Of a stretch of DNA of 18,792 nucleotides, positions 7,557 through 16,493 are shown piece after piece. The position numbers and the translations under genes were made by a program. Origin of the DNA: Candidatus Omnitrophota bacterium (GTDB lineage Bacteria; Omnitrophota; Gorgyraeia; Duberdicusellales; 4484-171). The notes under the pieces are model-generated. The model was not told the DNA's origin and searched no databases. It worked only from the letters and a program-made list of their open reading frames with translations. The stretch is from contig JAMWDA010000009.1 of the NCBI GenBank assembly GCA_023818995.1, forward strand, positions 1-18,792, written 5' to 3'. Numbering within the stretch: position 1 is the first letter of the stretch; each line of letters starts with the position of its first letter.

Positions 7557-8537
7557 ATGTTAGCTTTTATCCTTTCTCTTATCGTTTCTTTTCTCCTTAT
7601 CTTATTTTTTAAAACCATAGCTTTAAAGTTTAATCTCTTAATTAGTAGAGAAAAAATACCTTATACAGGAGGAATAGGTTTATCTTTGGGTTGTATTTCT
7701 GTTTATCTTTTGAATATTTTTATCAAAGGGATAACTCTACCCCAAGATTTCTCTTTGATTATTCTATTTTCTTTTATTATCCTCTTAGTTGAGCTAATAG
7801 ATGATATTAAAGAGTTTTCTCTGAGAGTTCGTTTAATCATACAGGTATTAGTTATAGGGTTATTTATTATCTTGGGGAAAAAGATAGAGATATATTTCTT
7901 ACCTTCTTGGTTAAACTGGTTATTTTCTTTCCTGTGGGTAATGGGTATTACCAACGCTTTCAATCATTTGGACATTGATGATGGTGTATGTGGAGGAGTA
8001 TCTTTAATATCCAGCTTAATTTTTTGGTTTATCTTTACTCTACAGAAAAATTATAATTTATCTTTATTTTTTGCTACTCTAAGTGGAGCCCTAATTTCTT
8101 TTCTCTTTTTTAATCTACCACCAGCCAAAGTCTTTATGGGTAATTCCGGCAGTCATTTCTTAGGATTTATATTGGGAGCAGTTAGTATCTACGGCGATTA
8201 TGCTACATTATTTAATCCTTTAGCAATTACTCTACCCTTATTCGTTCTATTTTTCCCTGTGGTGGATACTTTCTTTCTTATCGTTGCTCGTCTTAAGCGG
8301 GGAATAAATCCTATGTGTAAGAGCAATGACCATATATTCTTACGTCTACTATCTTGGCAAAAAGATAAGAAAAAGAATCTTATAAGGATATACTTGGTGA
8401 GTTTATTATGGGGAATAACAGGGATAACTTCTTTAGGAGGAGGTAATTGGGTTATTTTTTACTTTTCTTTTCTAATCACCGCTCTATTTACTTTAAGAAT
8501 TATCCTCAAGACACATCTTGCTCGCCTAAATAGTTAG
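7557..8537 (+). CDS. Undecaprenyl-phosphate sugar-1-phosphate transferase (WecA/MraY family)
   Basis: A 326-residue polytopic membrane protein with about ten hydrophobic segments. Family motifs are in order: ELIDDI (the Asp pair near residue 80), NAFNHLDIDDGVCGG (a variant of the N-x-x-N-x-x-D-x-x-DG loop), KVFMGNSGSHFLGF (acidic/Asn loop, near 195) and the HIFLRLL segment at the last cytoplasmic loop. Enzymes of this family attach a sugar-1-phosphate from a UDP-sugar to undecaprenyl phosphate, the first membrane step of O-antigen, ECA or teichoic acid assembly. It fits the polysaccharide genes around it. The usual DGLDGL is changed to DIDDGVCGG, so the sugar preference may differ. Its 3' end overlaps the convergent ligase gene by 32 bases. 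Confidence 0.88.
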   Translation: MLAFILSLIVSFLLILFFKTIALKFNLLISREKIPYTGGIGLSLGCISVYLLNIFIKGITLPQDFSLIILFSFIILLVELIDDIKEFSLRVRLIIQVLVIGLFIILGKKIEIYFLPSWLNWLFSFLWVMGITNAFNHLDIDDGVCGGVSLISSLIFWFIFTLQKNYNLSLFFATLSGALISFLFFNLPPAKVFMGNSGSHFLGFILGAVSIYGDYATLFNPLAITLPLFVLFFPVVDTFFLIVARLKRGINPMCKSNDHIFLRLLSWQKDKKKNLIRIYLVSLLWGITGITSLGGGNWVIFYFSFLITALFTLRIILKTHLARLNS

Positions 8538-9669
8538 TTTGAGTTAGCGCAAGAATTACCCACCAAAGGTATGAGGCTTGCGGTATAAAGAAGCTAAAAT
8601 CAATTAAGTTATGAATAAAAAAAGCTAAACCACTTATCATTAACCCCAACCGGTAATAGTTTAGTTCCCTGAGATTTAATTGTGTTCTTATATCTTTGAT
8701 AAGAATGCCAACCATCATTAACCAGCTAATCAAACTTAGTATACCCATTTCTGCCCATATCTGTAGATAGGAGTTATGTGCGGAAAGAGTTTCTTTAAGG
8801 GTAAAGTTACCTATACCAACTCCTCTTATGGGATGTTTTTTTATAACGCTGATAGTTTCATTCCAATAAGATAATCTTTTTTGTAAAGAGAAAAGAGGGG
8901 TAGTAAATTCTTTATCCGTCTTTGTGCGAATAATTGTTATGGTAAGTAAAGAGATAAGAATTATTGTTATTAAGGGAAGGTATTTTTTCTTTATTAAAAA
9001 TAAAAGTAAGAGAGAGAAAAATAAAGTTAAAAATCCACCGATTGATTTAGTGAAAAATAGACTCAGTAAACAAATAGGTAGACAAATTATAGTTAATAAA
9101 ATCAATTTATCTATATTTTTTTGCTTTATCTTTTGTATAATTAATCCTAAACAAATAATAATCACCATTACAAGATAGTTTGCTAAAAGATTGGGAGAGA
9201 TAAAAGGAACGAATGCTCTTTGTCTAAATAAAAATTCCTCAGCGAAAGGGAAAGAAATCCTATGTTTATTCAAATAGTTTAATACATACCGTAAAACAAA
9301 AAAGAGAGCGTAGAGGCTATATATACTGATGAAAATAGCACTTAAAATTATTATAAAGATGAGCCTCTTTGTTTCTTCTTTATCGGCTGACCTTACTATG
9401 AAGAAAAGGATAATGAGAGAGAAGTATTTGTAGATTTCTCTTAGACTATTCAAGAAATTTGTGGATAAAAAAAGAGAGATTAATAGGCTAATAGAGAAGA
9501 GAATTATCGTTTTATCTAAATAGGTAGACTCTAATTTTTTTCTATTTTTTACATAGAATAAAGAGGATATAAGAAAAATGCTATTTAATATTAAATCTAA
9601 GTTTTTATAGGTTATTTCTGATAAGAAAGGTCTTATAAATATACAAGTTAAAAGTGTATTCCAACACAT
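8506..9669 (-). CDS. O-antigen ligase/polymerase (WaaL/Wzy-like)
   Basis: A 387-residue polytopic membrane protein with about ten to twelve hydrophobic segments. The Wzy_C-type signature lies in the C-terminal third: KRLSYWNETISVIKKHPIRG, VGIGNFTLKE, then AHNSYLQIWAEMG, with the conserved His-Asn-Ser-Tyr and a trailing Trp-Ala-Glu. The family uses lipid-linked glycans, either polymerising repeat units or ligating them to lipid A core or a protein. It is convergent with the phosphosugar transferase gene and overlaps it by 32 bases, so it has its own promoter. The best start is the ATG whose first base is 9669. The region just beyond it is AT-rich with no clear SD. It could be a ligase or a polymerase; the sequence does not decide. 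Confidence 0.85.
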   Translation of the reverse strand: MCWNTLLTCIFIRPFLSEITYKNLDLILNSIFLISSLFYVKNRKKLESTYLDKTIILFSISLLISLFLSTNFLNSLREIYKYFSLIILFFIVRSADKEETKRLIFIIILSAIFISIYSLYALFFVLRYVLNYLNKHRISFPFAEEFLFRQRAFVPFISPNLLANYLVMVIIICLGLIIQKIKQKNIDKLILLTIICLPICLLSLFFTKSIGGFLTLFFSLLLLFLIKKKYLPLITIILISLLTITIIRTKTDKEFTTPLFSLQKRLSYWNETISVIKKHPIRGVGIGNFTLKETLSAHNSYLQIWAEMGILSLISWLMMVGILIKDIRTQLNLRELNYYRLGLMISGLAFFIHNLIDFSFFIPQASYLWWVILALTQTNYLGEQDVS

Positions 9670-10360
9670 ATGTTTTTATATTATAACTTTTTAAGAATTA
9701 AATGCAATAAATTTGCCGAGTAAAAATCCAATATATTAATGGACAAAATTTAAACCAATTCTAAGCGCAAAATTATAAATACGAAAATTTTATAAACTAC
9801 CCCTAAATTATCATAGAGGGGAAAATAATTGTGTAAATTCTTTTAAGGGTGTAGCCACAACAATTATTTATTTAAGCGAGTGAGTATGGTGTAAATTGTG
9901 CGATTAACAATCTTTTATGTTGGTAAACAGCTCATTTCTCTTATGCGTCTAAGTAGCTTTCTAATAGCTCTCTTTTATGAAATTTTTTGATTCTGTATCT
10001 AAGTTCTTAATGAGAATAAACACAGCTTATAGAAATGGTAATCAGACCAATTTGGTGTTCTTTGATACTTTTACTGTAGGTAACTTTTTGTTAAATTAGC
10101 AAAAACACTATAGTACTGCCCTAGGGTTTTTCCCTTTCTTTTTGGGAATAATAGGGGAGTTCTCCTTGTAGATAGGTTTAGTGAGCCCTTTAATATTAAT
10201 AAAAGAGTAAAAACAGATAATAGTGATTGAGCTTTAAAAATCGCACACAATTGTCCTTAGAAGCTATGATTTTAATATACCCTTGCAACTGAATTTATAC
10301 AATTTTAAGTATAACATACTATATAAATTCCTGTAACCGCAATATAATAATGTCCTAATT
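9670..10360. other. Gene-free AT-rich interval before a decayed IS
   Basis: I find no convincing gene in this 691-base stretch. It contains a perfect 10-bp inverted repeat, AAATAATTGT (9823-9832) against ACAATTATTT (9860-9869), and two direct copies of GTGTAAATT (9831-9839 and 9890-9898). The latter resemble end sequences of some transposons and may mark an old insertion. The promoter of the minus-strand ligase gene should lie at the left end, but I cannot place it. Confidence 0.5.
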
Positions 10361-10373
10361 GTGCAAAATAGAT

Positions 10374-10399
10374 TTGTCCGCTTTTTAAAGTGCTATAAT
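10374..10399 (+). promoter_or_regulatory. Probable transposase promoter (extended -10)
   Basis: TGCTATAAT (10391-10399) is a consensus extended -10 element. TTGTCC (10374-10379), part of the terminal repeat, could act as a -35 with a short 14-base spacing. Transcription would begin near 10406, inside or beyond the left arm of the adjacent hairpin. Confidence 0.5.
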
Positions 10400-10444
10400 G
10401 CCTTCCCAACTTCTCTGCCGACAGGCAGTAAAGGAGGGCATTAT
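10395..10444 (+). promoter_or_regulatory. RNA foldback covering the transposase SD and start
   Basis: ATAATGCCTTCC (10395-10406) pairs along all 12 positions, with one G-U, with GGAGGGCATTAT (10433-10444). An inner hairpin CTGCC-GACA-GGCAG lies at 10415-10428. The right arm contains the SD (GGAGGG) and the first two bases of the ATG at 10443. RNA read in from outside the element would fold and hide the start. RNA from the internal promoter would lack most of the left arm. Confidence 0.65.
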
Positions 10445-11446
10445 GAGCGAGAAGGACATTATTATAATCAAAAGGAGTTAAAAAGACTAAAGGAAATGGT
10501 TAATTGATGAAGGTTTGTGGCAGAGAGAGTGTAAATCCAGAAAGCATAGATTCTGGCGTCCCAGATGTGAGTGTTTTGGTCAGACGGTCCAACTTGATGG
10601 CTCACATCATAAATGGCTTGAGGATAGAGGACACCAACTTGTTTTGATAACCTATATAGATGATGGTACAAATAGAGTTTTTGCCAAATTCTACGATTAT
10701 GGAGGAACAATTCCTGCAATGGATAGTTTCAAAAGATACATAGAAAAGTACGGTATTACTCAAGCAATTTACGTAGATAAACACACAACTTACAACCTCA
10801 CAGCTAAACAGACTATGGAAGAACAATTAGAGAACGGAAATCCTTTGAGTCAATTTGAGAGGGGACTTTTAGAATTAGGCGTAAATATCATTCCTGCCAA
10901 TTCACCTCAGGTCAAAGGAAGAGTGGAAAAGGTTTTAAGAACCTTTCAGGATTGTCTCATAAAAGAGATGAGGCTTAAAGACATTAAAACCAAAGAGTAA
11001 CCAAATGATTTTTTAGAAAAGCATCTGCCTAAATTTAATCAAAGGTTTAGTATTGAGCCAATAAACCCCCCTGCTCTACACAGACCTATACCCAAGAATC
11101 TATGCATAGAAAAAATACTCTCTGTAAGGGCAAAAAGATCATTAAGAAACGACTTTACCATAAGGCAGAATAAACAATTGTATCAGATCTTAAGATTTCC
11201 AGAAGGTATAAGAACAAAATATGTGTTTGTAGAAGAAAGATTAAATGGGAAGCTATACATTAACTATAATGGTTTTACTCTAAAGTACAACTTATAGAAG
11301 CAAGACCAACAAAGCCAAAACCAAAACAATCCTATAAAGTAAGAAAGATTTACATTCCTTCTAATGATCATCCTTGTAGGAAGTTTAAATTAGCCGGTTG
11401 TTTAGACTTTGAAGAGAAGGAAGAAATCTTAGCAGGAACTTTTTAG
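10443..11446 (+). pseudogene. ISNCY/IS1202-family transposase remnant
   Basis: The ATG at 10443 opens a 12-codon start (MSEKDIIIIKRS) that ends at a TAA. The helix-turn-helix region expected next is mostly deleted. The catalytic rve/DDE core resumes near 10506 (DEGLWQRE) with QLDGSHHKW (first Asp), IYVDKHT (second Asp), PLSQFERG and ANSPQVKGRVEKV (Glu), so the acidic triad is intact. A nonsense TAA at 10998-11000 interrupts the frame inside a conserved segment. The same frame then continues to TAG at 11295 (PNDFLEKHLPKFNQRF and onward). A frameshift near 11292 is needed to reach the last part, YIPSNDHPCRKFKLAG, ending at 11446. There are thus at least three lesions, and no active protein is expected. 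The longest intact piece, about 160 codons from 10515, should not be annotated as a working gene. Confidence 0.88.
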
Positions 11447-11511
11447 AATAGGATATTTCTACTTTGCTAAAAGTGAGACATTTTTATTTTGCATTAACAC
11501 AATAAAATATC

Positions 11512-11540
11512 TTGGCTTGGTATTTTTTATATTTTATAAT
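11512..11540 (+). promoter_or_regulatory. Sigma-70-like promoter for the MFS gene
   Basis: TTGGCT (11512-11517) and a perfect TATAAT (11535-11540) are separated by 17 bases, with an AT-rich spacer. Transcription would start near 11547, about 37 bases before the ATG at 11584. It lies just outside the right end of the decayed IS. Confidence 0.6.
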
Positions 11541-11583
11541 ATCAAAGGGGATTAATCCAGAACTATAAACAAACTGTAAACAA

Positions 11584-12759
11584 ATGGATAATCAAATAAA
11601 CAGAAAGAAGTTAGCTTTACAGTTTATTATCCTTATGGGTTTGGTTAGCCTTTTTGCTGATATTGTTTACGAGGGAGCAAGAGGTATTAGTGGACCTTAT
11701 CTATCGTTATTGGGAGCAAGTGCTACCATTGTAGGTTTGGTTAGCGGTTTAGGTGAACTTTTGGGGTATATGCTTAGACTTCCTTTTGGTTATTTTGCTG
11801 ACCGACGAAGAGCGTATTGGGGATTAACCATCTTAGGGTATAGTTTAATTTTGGCTATACCACTTCTGGCATTTGCCGGTAAGTGGCAACTTGCTGCAAT
11901 TTTTATTCTCATTGAACGAATAGGAAAAGCGATCAGAAGCCCATCAAGAGATGCTATACTTTCTTACTCTACCAAAGAGATAGGTAGAGGTTTAGGTTTT
12001 GGTATACATGAAGCCCTAGATCAAATAGGTGCGGTTATAGGCCCGCTATTGTTTGGCACTATTTTTATATTTAGAGGAAGTTACAAAGAAGGATTTAATT
12101 TTCTGTGGATACCTGCATTTTTGGTATTGTTTTTCCTTTTATTAGCAAAGAATAAAGTTTCTTCACCGCAAAAATTAGAAAGAGTAACAGAAGATATTAA
12201 AGGTAAATTGCCTTCTTTTTTTTGGTTTTATGCATTATTTATTTTCTTTGCAGTTTGTGGATTTACTAATTTCCAGTTGATTTCTTATCATTTTAAAATC
12301 AAAGAAATATTTTCTGACGCTACGATTCCTTTTTTGTACGCTCTTACGATGTTAATTGACGCATTGTTTGCCCTTATTATTGGTAAGATATATGATAGAA
12401 TTGGTATGAAAGTATTTATTGTTATACCTTTAATTACTGTTTTTATTCCTCTTCTTTCATTTTCGCAAAGAAGAATTTTAGCATTAGGTGGTTTAATACT
12501 TTGGGGGGTAGTTATGGCAGTTCATGAGACAATTATGCGTGCAGGTATAGCAGATTTAACTTCTCTTTCAAATAGAGGTTTTGCCTACGGTATTTTTAAT
12601 ACTGTTTATGGAATTAGTTGGTTTTTAGGAAGCACAGCGATGGGGTTCTTATACGAAGTTTCTATTTTTTATCTGATTTTATTTTCCGTCGCTATGTTAT
12701 TAATTTCAGTATTTATTTACTTATTACTAATTAGAAAGGTTAAGCCAGTTTTCTCGTAA
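11584..12759 (+). CDS. MFS transporter
   Basis: A 391-residue protein of about twelve hydrophobic segments, the usual size for the major facilitator superfamily. The loop between helices 2 and 3 holds the MFS signature region: LPFGYFADRRRAYWG (residues about 70-84), a form of G-x-x-x-D-R-x-G-R-R. A related basic loop, GKIYDRIGMK, follows in the second half. The N-terminal DIVYEGARGISGPYL and ERIGKAIRSPSRDAILSY segments resemble a group often annotated as uncharacterised MFS permeases. The substrate is not predictable. It has its own promoter and stands alone, 194 bases ahead of the nearest downstream coding stretch, in the same direction. The SD is weak. Confidence 0.85.
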   Translation: MDNQINRKKLALQFIILMGLVSLFADIVYEGARGISGPYLSLLGASATIVGLVSGLGELLGYMLRLPFGYFADRRRAYWGLTILGYSLILAIPLLAFAGKWQLAAIFILIERIGKAIRSPSRDAILSYSTKEIGRGLGFGIHEALDQIGAVIGPLLFGTIFIFRGSYKEGFNFLWIPAFLVLFFLLLAKNKVSSPQKLERVTEDIKGKLPSFFWFYALFIFFAVCGFTNFQLISYHFKIKEIFSDATIPFLYALTMLIDALFALIIGKIYDRIGMKVFIVIPLITVFIPLLSFSQRRILALGGLILWGVVMAVHETIMRAGIADLTSLSNRGFAYGIFNTVYGISWFLGSTAMGFLYEVSIFYLILFSVAMLLISVFIYLLLIRKVKPVFS

Positions 12760-13028
12760 GGGAGAAGAATTCTTTCAGGATGATTTAGCTATTTATGTAT
12801 AGAGGAGGAGTGAATTGTATTAGGGTAGCCAAGAAACAAGTTTAAAAATATATTGTTTAAACTGAAATTTTGCCCAAAATATAAAGGTAAATTTTTAATT
12901 TTCTCCTTCCTTAAATTATTTGCTAACTACAATATCAGGTTTTAATTTTTATCTTGAAAAAAAATATAAAAGTTGTTATAAAAGTATTTAAATTACAATT
13001 TCCTATATTGCAATGTAGGTTTTTAGCG

Positions 13029-13856
13029 ATGAGAATAGTAAATAAGGATATAATATCTCACTACAATGATATTTGTATTGTTCGTTTAGAAGTCAGTGCG
13101 CAAGATATATCCAAGAAGGCGAAGCCTGGTCAATTTGTTGTATTAATGGTTTGTAAAGAAGGGGAAAGAATCCCTTTGACCATTGTAGATAATAGCCCTG
13201 AAAAAGGGACAATTACTTTAATTTTTCAAGAAGTGGGATTGACCACTAAACTTTTAGGAGGATTGAGGGAAGAAGATTATTTATACTCTTTGGTAGGTCC
13301 TTTAGGTAATCCTACGGAAATAAAGAAATATGGTAATGTAATTTTAATTGGGGGGGGAGTGGGTATCGCAGAAATTTATCCCGTGGCGAAAGCATTGAGA
13401 GAGGAAGATAACTATATTACTACCATATTAGGGGCGAGAACTAAAGAGTTATTGATTTTAGAAAAAGAAATGGAAAAATTTTCTCACAAGTTTTACATTA
13501 CCACCGATGACGGTTCTGATGGCAAAAAGGGATTTGTCACAGATGTATTAAAGGAAATTTTAACCGATAATTTAACCTATAACCTGATTTATGCGGTTGG
13601 ACCTATTCCGATGATGAGGAAGGTGTCTGAATTAAGCAACCCTTATAATATAAAAACTATTGTTTCTTTAAATGCGTTAATGGTTGATGGAACCGGTATG
13701 TGTGGTTGTTGTCGTGTGAACGTGGGTGATAAGACTAAATTTAGTTGTGTTGATGGTCCGGAATTTGATGCTCATTTAGTAGATTGGGATAATTTGATAA
13801 AAAGAAATTCTATGTATTTAGAAAAAGAAAAACATATTTGTAATTTATTAAAATGA
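13029..13856 (+). CDS. NfnA/SudB-like FAD and [2Fe-2S] oxidoreductase subunit
   Basis: A 275-residue protein of the ferredoxin-NADP reductase type. RIPLTIVD (a form of RxPLT/S) binds FAD, GGGVGIAEIYPVAKAL is the pyridine-nucleotide loop, and the C-terminal GMCGCCRVNV with FSCVDGPEFD supplies the [2Fe-2S] cysteines. This is the small subunit of NADH-dependent ferredoxin:NADP oxidoreductase (NfnAB) or of the closely related sulfide dehydrogenase SudAB. It overlaps the large-subunit gene by ATGA. I chose the ATG at 13029: homologues start at MRIVNK-like sequence and are about 275-280 residues. The in-frame TTG at 12954 would add 25 basic, unconserved residues. Which nucleotide and partner it uses in vivo is not decided by sequence. 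Confidence 0.85.
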   Translation: MRIVNKDIISHYNDICIVRLEVSAQDISKKAKPGQFVVLMVCKEGERIPLTIVDNSPEKGTITLIFQEVGLTTKLLGGLREEDYLYSLVGPLGNPTEIKKYGNVILIGGGVGIAEIYPVAKALREEDNYITTILGARTKELLILEKEMEKFSHKFYITTDDGSDGKKGFVTDVLKEILTDNLTYNLIYAVGPIPMMRKVSELSNPYNIKTIVSLNALMVDGTGMCGCCRVNVGDKTKFSCVDGPEFDAHLVDWDNLIKRNSMYLEKEKHICNLLK

Positions 13857-15271
13857 TAGAGGCAGTTTTACCTAAAGAGAGAAGACCTCAAGAAAGAATA
13901 AATGATTTTGGAGAGGTAGTTTCTACGTATAGTGAGGAAGAAGCTTTGAAAGAAGCAAAGAGATGTTTTCAATGTAGTAATCCGCCGTGTATTTTAGGTT
14001 GTCCTGTAGGAATAGATATAAAAAGATTTATTTATCAGATTACTCAAAAAGATTATCAAGGTGCTTATTTTACTATCAGAGAAAAGAATAATTTCCCCTC
14101 TATTTGTGGTAGGATTTGTCCCGCTGAGTATCAATGTAGAAAGGCTTGTATTTTAACTAAGAAGGGTCTTTCTTTTGCTTCAGAACAAGCTATAAATATA
14201 CATTTCTTAGAGAGATTTATTGGAGATTGGGGCATAGAGAATAGAATAGATGTTTTACAAAATAAGAATGAAAAAATTTCTAAATTTAAAGTAGCAGTAG
14301 TTGGTTCAGGTCCAGCCGGTCTTTGTTGTGCGGGAGAATTAGCCAGAGCAGGAGTAAAGGTAGTGGTTTTTGAGGGATTGCATAAATTAGGGGGAGTCTT
14401 GAGGTATGGAATACCGTCTTTTAGATTATCACCACAGATTTTAGATAGGGAGATAGATTATTTAGCTAAGTTAGGGGTAGAATTTGTTACTAATTGTATA
14501 ATTGGTAAAACTAAAAGTTTGGATGAACTTTTTATAGAAGGGTTTCATAAAATATTTTTAGGATTAGGTGCGGGGGTGCCGTCATTTTTGGGAATAGCAG
14601 GAGAGAATCTATGCAATATCTACTCTGCTAATGAATTTCTAACCCGCATAAATTTGATGTGCGCATACAATTTCCCTCAATTTCATACTCCTATAAATGT
14701 GGGTAGAAACATAGTAGTTATTGGAGGTGGTAATACAGCCATGGATGCGGCAAGGTCTGCGTTAAGATTGCAGAAGATAAATGGTATATCCCCAAATGTT
14801 ACTGTGCTTTATCGTAGGACAGAGGTAGAGATGCCAGCAAGACGTCTTGAGATAGAGCATGCTAAAGAAGAAGGGGTAAATTTTAGATTTTTAGTTCAGC
14901 CCAAGGAATTTATTGGTGACGAGAATGGATTTGTGAAGAAACTTATATGTTTAGAGTGTAAATTAAGAGAGCCTGATAGTTCAGGAAGAAGAAGACCAGT
15001 TGAAATAGAAGATAGCGAATTTGAAGTGAAATGTGACTTGGTTATAGTGGCAATCGGACTTTTAGCTAATCAGATTCTAACTAAGGTTACGCCTCAATTG
15101 AAGACTGATAAATATAAAGATGTGGTTGTAGATACAGAGACTATGCAGACATCAATAAGAAATGTTTATGCTGGGGGAGATATAGTAGGCGGTGAGGGAA
15201 CGGTTATTGAAGCAATGGGTATGGCAAAAAAAGCAGCTACCCATATAATAACAGGCTTAAAAAGAGAGTGA
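13853..15271 (+). CDS. NfnB/SudA-like (GltD-family) flavin and Fe-S oxidoreductase
   Basis: A 472-residue protein of the glutamate synthase small-subunit family. The N-terminal domain has the two cysteine groups that bind [4Fe-4S] clusters: CFQCSNPPCILGCPVGID (about 38-55) and ICGRICPAEYQCRKAC (about 85-100). An FAD Rossmann motif, VVGSGPAGLCCAGELARAG (about 150), follows, then the nucleotide-binding VIGGGNTAMDAARS (about 290), and YAGGDIVGGEGTVIEAM near the end contacts FAD. With the upstream FAD/[2Fe-2S] subunit it forms an NfnAB-type complex linking NADH, NADPH and ferredoxin, possibly by electron bifurcation. No large glutamate synthase subunit gene is nearby, which argues against a GltBD role. 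It ends in TGA, and a probable methyltransferase remnant follows. Confidence 0.9.
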   Translation: MIEAVLPKERRPQERINDFGEVVSTYSEEEALKEAKRCFQCSNPPCILGCPVGIDIKRFIYQITQKDYQGAYFTIREKNNFPSICGRICPAEYQCRKACILTKKGLSFASEQAINIHFLERFIGDWGIENRIDVLQNKNEKISKFKVAVVGSGPAGLCCAGELARAGVKVVVFEGLHKLGGVLRYGIPSFRLSPQILDREIDYLAKLGVEFVTNCIIGKTKSLDELFIEGFHKIFLGLGAGVPSFLGIAGENLCNIYSANEFLTRINLMCAYNFPQFHTPINVGRNIVVIGGGNTAMDAARSALRLQKINGISPNVTVLYRRTEVEMPARRLEIEHAKEEGVNFRFLVQPKEFIGDENGFVKKLICLECKLREPDSSGRRRPVEIEDSEFEVKCDLVIVAIGLLANQILTKVTPQLKTDKYKDVVVDTETMQTSIRNVYAGGDIVGGEGTVIEAMGMAKKAATHIITGLKRE

Positions 15272-15293
15272 ATATAGAGGAGTTAAAGAAGAT

Positions 15294-15637
15294 ATGAGTC
15301 AAATGATTCTATTTGAAAGTGTGGGGAAAAAGACTGGAATTAATAAGCCAATAAAGGAGTTACCTTTTAAAAGAATAAGAGATGAAAAATTTGATTTTAA
15401 GGATATACAAGCTTTTACAGGAATCTACGGAATACACTCTTAGCCTGCAAGGCTTAGAGTTGCCAACAGATAAAATTTCTGCAGATTTTTTTGTTCATTT
15501 TGGTTTTGAACATCAAAAAAACTATTATGAGAGCAATATCAAGTAAAAGAATGCCTCGGGAAAATGCACCATCTAACATTAAGGGCAAAAAAGATTTTAC
15601 TATGAGCTATGAATATATTGTAATTCTAAAGAAATGA
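15294..15637 (+). pseudogene. Degraded gene, probably a DNA methyltransferase
   Basis: An ATG at 15294 opens 49 codons ending FTGIYGIHS, then TAG at 15441. The same frame goes on with PARL, so the segment reads GIHS-stop-PAR, close to the GIHxYPAR/K block near the start of a DNA methyltransferase group. A Tyr codon turned to TAG would explain it. Further on, other frames give ADFFVHFGFEHQKNYY and then KGKKDFTMSYEYIVILKK before TGA at 15635. The last part looks like the EYI-L/F-x-K ending of such enzymes. The catalytic core (DPPY-type motif) is missing. I read this as N- and C-terminal remains around a large deletion. The methyltransferase assignment rests on short motifs and is tentative. Confidence 0.45.
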
Positions 15638-16305
15638 TAGTATGTTATCGTTAAACAAATGCCTTCTAACCTAATGAAAGATTAAATTTGATGTTTCCCT
15701 CCAAACCAAGTTATCATTTATTTATGTGTATATTTTAAAAATAAAGAGCAATAGTTATACAAAAGACATAAAAAAATACAATGAAGAAAATAGAGGCACA
15801 ATAAGGGAAGAAGGTAAAATTTTATGAGTGTTCCTCGCTTTGTATTTTTATTCCAATGGAAGTTCTTCACCAAACAGTGCCATAATGTTAAGTATAATTT
15901 TAAAGTTTAAATAATAAATAGAAACAGAAGAATACAGGCACATGGTATCCAGCTAAAGAGATTAATTTATTTAACAGAAAAAGAGAGTGCAGATTTTTCA
16001 AAAGATTTTCCCCCGTAAACTCTATTACTACAAAAAAGGCTTTTAAAAAGGCTCTACAAATGAAAATTTCAAAACAAGGATAGATAATCATACCTCCTGT
16101 TATGAACCAACAAATATTATTAGCACCTGAGAATCTTTATTCTGGAAATGGATAAGGATGAAAGAATACTACAGAGATTTAAAAGATTTAAAGGGAGATA
16201 ATAAGAAAGAATTAAAAATTCAAACGAAATCAATTTTGCACCCGCCGGGTGTAATTGGGGGGAAAACAAAAGTTAGGTTTTTACTCTTGAAAATTATCTA
16301 AGAAT
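15638..16305. other. Long interval without a convincing gene
   Basis: Only short, unrecognised reading frames occur. One of 47 codons (ATG 16158 to TAA 16299) contains ILHPPGVIGG, but its putative SD abuts the ATG, so I do not call it a gene. A minus-strand frame ending near 15900 has GGAGGT directly against its ATG (around 16091) and no recognisable domain. A short GC-rich hairpin, CACCC-GCC-GGGTG, lies at 16239-16251. The region may hold further decayed genes. Confidence 0.45.
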
Positions 16306-16327
16306 TATGTTATATGTATATAACATA
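16306..16327. promoter_or_regulatory. Perfect inverted repeat, possible operator
   Basis: TATGTTATAT-GT-ATATAACATA is a perfect 10-2-10 palindrome about 165 bases before the graspetide precursor gene. Such symmetry suits a dimeric repressor or activator. No second copy was found nearby. A cruciform or RNA hairpin is the alternative, but there is no T-run, so it is not a terminator. Confidence 0.4.
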
Positions 16328-16493
16328 CGTTGAAAGCCACGGACAAAGGAAAGAGAAGAGGGAAATAAAACTTTTTTAAAGGAGCTCTGAAGCTTAATTT
16401 TTCTTTCTCAATTTAGTAATTTGTTGATAGAGAATTTAGCGGAAAAAGTAAATTTAAGTTATGTTTTATTAATAATAAAATAGGAGGGGAAAA

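Larger units (their letters stand above)
10361..11492 (+). mobile_element. Decayed ISNCY/IS1202-type insertion sequence
   Basis: Imperfect terminal inverted repeats bound the transposase remnant. GCAAAATAGATTTGTC at 10363-10378 matches the reverse complement of GACATTTTTATTTTGC at 11477-11492 at 13 of 16 positions. The element is therefore about 1.13 kb. Intact members are longer (from memory about 1.4 kb or more), which agrees with loss of the transposase N-terminal region. I see no clear target-site duplication. It separates the polysaccharide genes from the MFS and Nfn-like genes and is almost certainly immobile. Confidence 0.75.

Noticed and set aside
9823..9869. Inverted repeat AAATAATTGT / ACAATTATTT as a terminator or IS end
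   Set aside because: The loop is 27 bases, the stem is AT-only apart from one pair, there is no T-run and no transposase is nearby. I kept it only as a remark.
12954..13028. TTG-started N-terminal extension of the NfnA-like protein
   Set aside because: The extra 25 residues are basic, AT-driven sequence without family similarity. The ATG at 13029 gives the normal length and N-terminus.
15900..16091. 63-codon minus-strand frame with GGAGGT before its ATG
   Set aside because: The SD abuts the start with no spacing, the protein is low-complexity hydrophobic and lies in decayed DNA.
16158..16301. 47-codon frame containing ILHPPGVIGG as a gene
   Set aside because: There is no recognisable domain, the SD-like bases touch the start codon and no operon context supports it. 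A remnant is possible.
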